Part shown: piece after piece, positions 57,298 to 64,000 of the stretch | How positions within the stretch are numbered: position 1 is the stretch's first letter | How the letters are laid out: each line of letters starts with the position of its first letter | Assembly (NCBI GenBank): GCA_037157565.1 | Contig: JAZHRO010000013.1 | Location: 38,134,501-38,198,500 of the forward strand | From: Thalassia testudinum | Taxonomy: Eukaryota > Streptophyta > Magnoliopsida > Alismatales > Hydrocharitaceae | Length of the DNA: 64,000 nucleotides | Direction: 5' to 3' | Notes under the pieces: model-generated | What the model was told of the DNA's origin: nothing | The model's input: the letters and a program-made list of their open reading frames with translations, nothing else | Databases searched by the model: none | Position numbers and translations under genes: made by a program

Positions 57298-60200
57298 TGA
57301 TATCAAAGCAGCAGTCTTAGGCCGATACTCGGATATCCCACCGAAACCCTATCCTCCCACATCTCCATTGAAACCCCTCCTTCTCTCTCTCTCTCCAATG
57401 GTGTCGCCAGCAGCAGCAGGCCCGCAGACAGTGCTGCCACCAGATTTCTTCTTGCCCTAACATCTCTGCTCACCCCTTTCTGCTCCTAGTACTGTCGCTC
57501 TGGTCCTTGTGGACCTCAGCGTACGTGTGTGATGCTAGGGGTTGCTTGTGGTGGTGCTTGGTGTTCCATATGATCTTAATACTCATTTTTAGTTTCTGTT
57601 TTGGGCATGATTTGCCTGCTGATGGACTGATTTCTGATCTTTTGAGGCATCTCTTCTTCCTTGCATCATAAATCCAATTTTCAGATTGGTCTTGATCAAT
57701 CTACAGCTTGGATTATGATATGAAATATCATTTTCAGATCCTGTGGTTGCTACATGATTTGATTTTCAGCAAGGAGAAGATCTTTCTATTTATAGTGATT
57801 CGATGGGGAAGCCATCTACCACAAGTGTAGCCTCTCAAATAGGTTCATTTGCTAGTGCCTTTGTGGTCATAATAGAAGGTATGGTTGCGTTATTTGCTGA
57901 TTCACATGAGCCATCCTAGACTGTTGACTCAAGTGCTTCCTCTGGGGATGCTACCTTGTTTTCTTCCTTACGCACTCTTGCAACCCTGTTTAATATGAGA
58001 GTAGCTGATGGAGCATTATCCCCAGTGATAGGAGTTGGAGATATTTCATTGACTGTTACCTACCTCTTATAGATGTTCTTAATGCACCACATTTTGCTTT
58101 GAACCTTATGTCCATTTGTCAGATTACAAAGCTCTACATTGTTTAGCGATTTTTTATGACTGTTTCTTCCTTTTACATGATCTCTAGAAGATGAAGCTGA
58201 TTAGTGGGATGATTTGAGCAAAATGGCTTGTACTATTTGTGACTTCCACCCTCATTTGAATCTTCTGCCGCTACTTGTGCCACCACTGCCTTATTAGTCA
58301 TAGTGGCACTTATACTTGGGTCACCTGAGTATCCTTGTTCATCGACGTCAGTTTCCAGAGTTGAAATTTCGTGAGTCTATGTTGTGATGCTTGTAAACTT
58401 GTCATGCGTCATAGAATTCCATTTCCATATAGTCAAAATAAAAGTGTGGGTCAAGCTTATCATCTTTTGCTCTTATCTATGCTGATTTGGGGAGGCATGT
58501 AAAGTCTGAACTTTGCGATGTTTTAGATATTTTCTTGTCTTAGTTGATGATTATGCACGTGCTACATGGGTTTACATGTTGAAGGAGAAGTCTAAAACCT
58601 CCAAAATCAATAAAAACTTTTGTTGAAATAAAGACTTAGTTTTCTAGTGTTATTTACATTTTTTGTAGTGATAATGGATTGGAATTTGTGAATGCTTTTT
58701 TGCATGATTTCTTTACTTTCTAGGAGCCATTCATTAGACATGTGTTCATACATCCGAATAAATTGGGGTGGTTAAATGCAAGCTTTGCCATTTGCTTGAT
58801 ATGGTTAGGACCATGATGTTTCAGATGAATGTTCCACCACATTATTGGGCAAATGCTATTTTGACTGCTACTTTTCTTATTAACAGGGTGTCTTCGTCTG
58901 TTCGTAAAGGGAAGATACCTTCCTGTCGAGACTGTTACTCCTTTACACTCACTATCTTTGGGTGTGTTTGCTTTGTTCACCTTTTTAAGGTCACCAAACT
59001 GCCTCGGTAATTGATGCATATTTCTGGGATACTTGCATACCCAAAAGGGTTACAGGTGTTATGACCTCGTAGCATCGTAGTTTTATGTGAGTGCTGACGT
59101 CACCGTTTTTGAGGATGTATCATAGTTTTCACCCAAAGGGGCACCTCCGTTGGTGCCCAATTCTCAGGAGATTCCATTTCCCATGCCAATTGCTACACCA
59201 CCAGTGCCCTTTGAGCCTCCAAAAAATCTAGAAAGAACGTCATCTCCACACCGCCAACCCCACAATACCTCCCTTAAAATCGCTATGTACAATACATCCT
59301 GCTCAATCTTCTATTGATACTGTGGAATCTAATGGAGATCAGATATCATCTATAAATGGATTTGACTTGGACCTTCCCATTGCCCATCGGAAGGCCCTAC
59401 AAACTTGTACCCATTGTTCTATTTCCTAGCATATGTCATTTGATCATTTACTTTTTTCTATTGCTATGAATAGTTACTAGGTTCTGCAAAATCATGTGGA
59501 GGTGCTCTAGAATCCAGTATGGAATGTTATGGATAATGAGATGTAGGCCTTATAGCCCCATGATACATGGGAGTTGGTGGATCTCCCTCCTAGGGCTACG
59601 ATGGTTGATCGCCGATGGGTGTTTACCATCAAGTACCTACTTGATGGCATAGTTGAATGGCATAAGGTTCGCATTATTGCTAAAGGTTATACTTAGACCT
59701 TTGGTGGGGAGTAGTTTGAGACATTTTGTCCAGTTACCCAATTGATCTTGGTTCGTATTCTTCTTTCAGTGGCTGAGAACCGTGATTGGCTTCTGTTCCA
59801 ATTGGATATAAAAAATGCCTTCCTTTATGTGATCTCAATGAAAAGGTTTACAGATTGTGTAAAGCCATCTATGGATTAAAAGTTTAAAACAAAGCCTACG
59901 AGCATGGTTTGATAGATTCATTAAAGTAGTGCAATAGTTTGGTTTCCATGGGTCTTTGTCAGATCACTTGGTGTTCGTTATGCAGAGATCTGAGGTTTGG
60001 TAATTTTTATAGTATATGTTGATATTTTGCCCACAGGAAGCAATGTAGAGGACATTGAGGCAATTTGGACTTTTCTACATTTATAATTTATTAGCAAGGA
60101 TATGGGGTGAATTAACTACTTTTTAGACATTAAGGTACACCACCTAGATGAGATGTTGGTGTTATCCTAGAGGAAGTACATTCTTAACATGTTAAGAGAA

Positions 60201-60875
60201 ATAGGGATGATGGGATGTATGCCAGCTAACATTTCACTGGACCCAATTGCTAATCTAGCAGACTCAGATAGCCCTGTACTAGATGATGTTACTAGATATT
60301 GCACCATCATTGGTAAGTTACTTTATCTCATTGTTGCTAAACCCGATGTTGCCTTTGCTATTGGTTAGCTTGGCTAGTTTATGCAGGAGCCAAGAGAGGC
60401 ACACTAGGCAGGGGTGTGTGAGAGTCTGAGGTACTTGAAGAGCAATCTTGGAAGAGGCTTAACTTTTCGAAAACATGATTGCATTGATATGTAGGGATAC
60501 TTTGATGCTGATTATGTAGGGGCACATGAAGACAGAAGGTCCACCACTAACTATTGTACTTATGTAGGTGGTAATCTGGTTACTTGGTGAAGTAAGAAGT
60601 AGAATGTAGTTTTTAGATCCAGTGCTAAGTCAAAATACAGGGCAATGACTCACACTACATATGACTAGTTTGGGTTTAGGCTATTCTACAGGGCTTTGGT
60701 GTTCATATCTCTAGTCCTATCTTTATGTACTGTGACAATAAGGTTGTAATGTTCATTGTCAATAATCTAGCTTTTCATGAAAGGATCAGGCATATTGAAG
60801 TGAATTGATATTTCTTGCAAGATGTTGTAATGAGTGGACAAATATCAACTCCATATATTCCCACTAAGAACAACA
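57298..60875 (+). pseudogene. Copia element L gag-pol relic
   Basis: Full domain order with every frame broken. Protease: 'VADGALSPVIGVGDISL' (58004-58054). Integrase: 'FCSDNGLEFVNAFLHDFF' (58660-58712) and 'YWANAILTATFLINRVSS' (58843-58897), then 'QKGYRCYDLVASSFYVSADV' (59043-59100). RT: 'WVFTIKYL'-like text at 59620, 'MKRFTDC' zone at 59840, and a catalytic box reduced to Y-V-D-I (about 60017), one Asp lost. RNase H: 'GYFDADYVGAHEDRRSTTNY' (60494-60553), 'GGNLVTW' (60570), 'MYCDNKVVMFIVNNLAFHER' (60727-60785). Confidence 0.85.
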
Positions 60876-61093
60876 TAAAGCAGTTTCTCTTAGGAATTTG
60901 TATTGTTTAGTATCCACCAGCTCGCGACTGCCATGACGTAGATATAAGACTCAGCATATGTGTCTCCTGTGGGAGGCCTGTTGATTATTATTGTATGGGT
61001 TACTACTTGTAATTCTCCTAAAGACACCTCTATATATATATGGACTACTTGTATGGGTTCAGTAATAGGTTTATCCACTCATTTCACCCAACA
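60876..61093 (+). repeat. 3' LTR of copia element L
   Basis: About 218 bp, partner of 57044-57297, ending TTCACCCAACA. Confidence 0.8.
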
Positions 61094-62090
61094 AGGCCAA
61101 CATCATTTTTCTACCTGGATAATACCACATGACACCTACAAGGTATTTAAGAAAGCCCTTGGTGACAAAGTGCCTAGGTAGAAACTTGTCACTGATGCCT
61201 TGTGTATTATTACTGGTAAAAAGATGATATCATCATCATGCCTAAAATCACCACAATTCCCTTGCTTGCCTTTTGCACATGTACCAAGTGGTCAATTGAA
61301 GATCCATAAAAAATGGTTTTTTCAATGATCTCAAGTAGCATTTGGAACTATGCGCTTGGACTCTTTGAGTCTATAGATCACTTTCTTTAGTTTGAAGACT
61401 TTAGGATACTCCCCTCCTAGGAAGCCAATACATGTAAACTTTATGTAAATCCTTGTCTAAAAAGACCTTTTTAATGTCAAGCTCTACTGCCATGGAGAAA
61501 AGGACTCAACCTGCGGAAGCCAGGCCATCAAAGAGGTGTCAAAGAAATGAAAACTGTATGTCTGAGTGTATCCCTCAATAAGAACCAGTAAGGCAGGCCT
61601 TGTATCTCTTTGCAGTGCCATTTTTGCTGTGCTTTACCAAACTGCATTAAACAATTGTAGTATCGTAACCATATTCTGTTTGCCATGAATTTGAAGAGGG
61701 GGCTTCTCATTTGTCAGGAATCAAATCCAATCAAGAAGGGTATGCTGAGGTGTTGTGGATTGGAGACCGTAGATAAGGTATTGACAAATTGGCTAAACTT
61801 GGGAATCATGCTAACTGTACACACATGTTGAAAAATGCGATGCAGAGAAGAATCATGACATAATAGAAATGCAGTCTTTAAAGTAGCCTCCAATGTTAAA
61901 ACCATCTTGGATCAATTGGGAAAGCAAATCCAAATATATGAAAGTGAACACGATTTTGCAAAGAAATATCCCACCCATTTCTTGAGAAGAAATGGGAAAC
62001 ATGCTCAATGTTGGTGAGTTTTGTACTTTGTCCATTGCTTGGTCTCTATGTAAACAATTAGTTTAATAAATTCTGGTACAATAGTATCTT
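61094..62090 (-). pseudogene. Copia element M, RT region
   Basis: Minus strand: 'EGYTQTYSFHFFDTSL' (about 61573-61526), 'FKLKKVIYRLKESKR' (61400-61350), then a degraded palm region toward 61200. Matches the copia K-G-Y-T-Q...D-Y-F-D-T...KAIYGLKQ series. Same strand as 56440-57043, with element L between. Confidence 0.65.
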
Positions 62091-63295
62091 GACCGCAACA
62101 GGGTGTGAGAGAGGGCTGCCCTTTAGCACCTTTATTGTTTGGTATTGCCGTGTATACCTTTGCGTTCTTGCCTTTTAAGGCTTGTAGAGGGAACCTTTTT
62201 TCTGGCTTCACGTGCCAAAAGGATGGAACCCTCCTAACTCTTCTCCTGTAGTATGCGGTTGTAGTATGCGGTTGATACAACTATTTTTGTTGTGGAAGGT
62301 ACTTTGGAAGCAACCCATGTGGCATCCCTTGTGAGGATATTTGCGGCTATCTCAGGCCTTAAGATTAATAAAAGCAAGTCCCTGTTCGTTCCTTTTGCTG
62401 TTTCTCATGTAGAGGTGGAAGAGATTTCCAATGCCTTAAAGAACCAGGTGACTCGGCTGCCAATCAGGTATCTGGGCCTTCCTTTGAAAGGTAGGAGATT
62501 GGTAGCATCCGATTGGAATGTTATGGTGGAGAGTATGATGAATAGGTATTCTTCATGGAGTGGAAGGTTGTTTTCTAGAGGGGGTTGCTTGAATCTGCTT
62601 AAAGTAGTCCTATCCTCAATACTGGTATCCTACTTTTCAGTGTTTCAACCTCCAAAAGAGGTTATGAAAAAATTGGAGTTGATTAGAAAAAGATTCTTCT
62701 GGAAAGGGGCGGATACCACGGGTTGTTTTATGCAGTTGGTGCCTTGGAAAGAGTTGTGTAGACCCATGAAAGAAGGTGATTTGGGCGTTTGAAAGTTGAC
62801 AAGTTCAATAAGGCTCTTCTTTTGAATTGGGTGGTTAGAGCTGTTTCTGGGGAGGATTCTAAGGTGTCTATGTTATTGACTGATTCTTCTGGCATGGATA
62901 TGGATATCTCAGAAAGGGTGTCCCCTAGAAGAGGTGCATCTATGTTTTGGTGTGCTATTCAACTTGTTATGAGGGAGTTTGTAGTGGATTTCAGCCTTGT
63001 GTTGGGGAATGGGAGCTTCTTCAAGTTTTGGTTGAATGATTAGAGTGAGTTGGGCAAGTTTTCAAACCTCTTTCTGTGTGTTTTTCAGTTGGTTATTGAT
63101 ACGAATGCCACTGTGAAAGATGTATGTGATGATCATTTGAGGATGTGGAATATTATACTGCCGACTGGCTTTTCTGAGGCCACGTTTGCAGAGTTTCAGT
63201 AGTTACTAGAGAATGTTTCTGATCTTAGATCGGTTGCAAGTGAGAGTGACAGGTTCATATAGAAGCACAAAAAGTTTTCTATTAAAAGCTGTCAA
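62091..63295 (+). pseudogene. L1-type LINE, RT fragment
   Basis: Starts at the RT motif 'VREGCPLAPLLFG' (62101-62140, RQGDPLSP class). The catalytic YADD box is altered to YAVD and preceded by a 13-bp tandem duplication (62248-62260, 62261-62273) that shifts the frame. A 166-residue open run (62292-62792) carries 'GLKINKSKSLFV', 'LPIRYLGLPLKGRRL', 'WSGRLFSRGGCLNLLKVVLS' and 'KRFFWKG'. It ends at 'KFSIKS', where copia Q interrupts the zinc domain. Confidence 0.88.
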
Positions 63296-63423
63296 GGTTG
63301 AAATGCCATGGTTTATTTAGTTGTTCCCTGGTGTCTTTATATAGAGAGCACTGAAGGAGACAAAGTACAGAAACACCCCCTACAATATAAAATAAACAGG
63401 AAAGCCCCCAATACAACTCAATA
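63296..63423 (-). repeat. 3' LTR of copia element Q
   Basis: About 128 bp with TATATAGAGAGC. It ends AACTCAATA and is followed by CTCTCTCTCAAGCTAGAG, the reverse purine tract. The 5' LTR is outside the window. Confidence 0.75.
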
Positions 63424-64000
63424 CTCTCTCTCAAGCTAGAGTATAAACATCAAACATGCTCAGCTTGGAACAAATATAATGCAATCGTTTCTGGGGAAGT
63501 GCTTTAGTGAAGATGTCTGCTAATTGATCTTCAGTACATATGTAGGGAGTAGAAACCTTCTTCACAACAATTGCCTCCCTGATGAAGTGACAATCCACCT
63601 CAATATGTTTGGTTTTCTCATGGAAGACATGATTGTTTGAAATGAATGTGGTGGCTTTGTTATCATAGTATAGTGCATAGGAATAGGTCCAGAAAGATGC
63701 ACTCCAAAATCCTCTAGGATAGAACAAACCTAAAGTAACTCAGAAATAGTCTAAGACATGGCCTTGTATTTAGACTCAGCACTTGATCTAGAAATCATTG
63801 CCTGTTTTTGCTTCTCCATGTGATTAGATTACCTCCAACAAAGGTATAATATCCTATAGTTGACCGCCTATCCTCATGTGCTCCAATATAGTCTGCATCT
63901 GGAAAATCACATACTTCCAAGTGTCCATTATTTTCAAAATAAAGTCCTTTCCTACGTGCACTTTTTGAGTAGCTGAGAATCTGACGAACTCCATCCCAAT
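63424..64000 (-). pseudogene. Copia element Q RNase H (runs off window)
   Basis: Minus strand: 'YSKSARRKGLYFENNGHLEV' (63975-63916), 'DADYIGAHEDRRSTIGYYTF' (63900-63840), 'GGNLITW' (63833), 'ALYYDNKATTFISNNHVFHE' and 'TKHIEVDCHFIREAI' (63675-63570), 'QLADIFTKALPQKRLHYICS' (63527-63468). A frameshift lies near 63790. Integrase and RT would lie beyond the right edge. Confidence 0.85.

Noticed and set aside
1..64000. CRISPR arrays, bacterial operons, tRNA or rRNA genes
   Set aside because: No regularly spaced direct repeats, no cloverleaf or rRNA signature noticed; the primer sites match the tRNA 3' end only and are not tRNA genes.

Overview
The window is plant nuclear DNA, very probably from a flowering plant with a repeat-rich genome. 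Evidence: plant-type Ty1/copia elements with initiator-Met-tRNA primer sites (TGGTATCAGAGC type), L1-type LINE fragments, GT-AG introns, and one host gene whose exons encode a plant-style TPX2 spindle protein. I cannot name the species from sequence alone. No RNA gene, CRISPR array or bacterial feature was seen.

The only host gene I can support lies on the + strand. Eleven exons between about 11.76 and 55.33 kb join in consistent phase into 291 complete codons of a TPX2-like microtubule nucleator. The 5' exons and C-terminal exons are absent from the window or not recognised. Two introns are giant (about 16.5 kb between exons 2 and 3, 18.3 kb between exons 9 and 10); the rest are 65 bp to 5.7 kb. 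Nearly everything else is transposon debris inside or beside this gene.

Layout. 0-11.7 kb: a small non-autonomous LTR element (1-1668); a degenerate minus-strand copia element (about 1.98-8.7 kb) carrying a nested gag-only LTR element (5939-8289); an RT/RNase H-only minus-strand copia element (9138-10896). 11.76-12.64 kb: exons 1 and 2. 12.9-28.7 kb: a dead + strand copia element in intron 2, interrupted by a second gag-only element (14431-16635), a near-complete minus-strand copia (16998-22228), two minus-strand LINE fragments and a GC-rich block. 29.17-36.81 kb: exons 3-9, with a GC-rich block and a copia remnant plus solo LTR in intron 4. 36.8-55.1 kb: intron 9 with a non-autonomous LTR element (36969-39099), an L1-like LINE (40.2-43.0 kb), a solo LTR, a LINE fragment with a 15-bp target duplication, and a Tourist-like MITE split by a chimeric LTR element (46.8-50.1 kb). 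55.14-55.33 kb: exons 10 and 11. 56.4-64 kb: minus-strand copia split by a complete but dead + strand copia, then a LINE fragment split by a minus-strand copia running off the window.

All transposon reading frames carry stops or frameshifts, so no element here looks autonomous. What looks functional is the TPX2-like exon set: reading frames, splice sites and phases stay intact despite the insertions.
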